64,000 nt of DNA from Acanthaster planci (lineage: Eukaryota > Echinodermata > Asteroidea > Valvatida > Acanthasteridae): contig NW_019091363.1 in NCBI RefSeq assembly GCF_001949145.1, forward strand, positions 2,638,902 to 2,702,901, given 5' to 3'. How positions within the stretch are numbered: the stretch's first letter is position 1; each line of letters starts with the position of its first letter. The notes beneath the pieces were generated by a model that was given only the letters and a program-made list of their open reading frames with translations, made no database searches and was not told the origin of the DNA. Position numbers and translations under genes: made by a program. This document shows, in pieces, positions 63,894-64,000 of the stretch.

Positions 63894-64000
63894 GTTCTCA
63901 TCATCTTGTAACGTCGTAGCGCACTTTCACTCACATCAAAATCTGTTACCACTATCTCCCTTTGGTACTCCTGCAAGAAACCTTCCTGAGCCCTCCAAAC

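Overview
The window is animal nuclear DNA, AT-rich, with split genes, tRNA genes, many short repeats and two assembly gaps (14333-14357 and 32696-33542). Exon structure, the family content (SGLT sugar transporter, KLHL4/5-type kelch protein, SCLT1 centriole protein, a fibrinogen-domain fragment) and frequent short motifs such as acatgtacatgta and taggcctac suggest a marine deuterostome invertebrate, most likely an echinoderm. The species is inference.

Layout: 1-5260 is mostly non-coding, with a (TTTG)n microsatellite and one possible lone exon at 3840-4031. A broken fibrinogen-like domain lies at 5263-6390 (+). Two tandem SGLT4-type sodium/sugar cotransporter genes follow on the minus strand, copy 1 at 7547-21770 and copy 2 at 22906-30374. 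Each has 14 coding exons of the same lengths and phases and encodes 651 residues. Two introns of each copy hold an antisense tRNA-Ser(GCT) gene at matching places, so the tRNAs were duplicated with the transporter; one of the four has decayed. Intron 5 of copy 1 is about 8 kb rather than 0.4 kb because of a 7.4 kb insertion (12201-19594). The insertion is bounded by inverted repeats carrying a 14-bp GC-rich minisatellite and contains remains of an integrase-core (DDE) gene.

The stretch 30375-38252 has no recognisable gene. A KLHL1/4/5-type BTB-BACK-kelch gene occupies 38253-44688 (minus, 9 coding exons). About 3.8 kb away and divergent from it, SCLT1 starts at 48526 (plus) and runs off the right edge; 20 exons are placed, one early exon is uncertain and the last is outside the window. 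The gap between them holds a LINE reverse-transcriptase tail (about 47770-48144) and a promoter-like stretch with an inverted CCAAT box and a YY1-like site.

The three families do unrelated jobs (sugar uptake, cullin-3 substrate adaptor or actin-linked kelch protein, distal appendages of the ciliary centriole), and nothing suggests an operon-like unit. The most unusual content is the pair of tRNA-bearing transporter genes and the inverted-repeat insertion in one of them.
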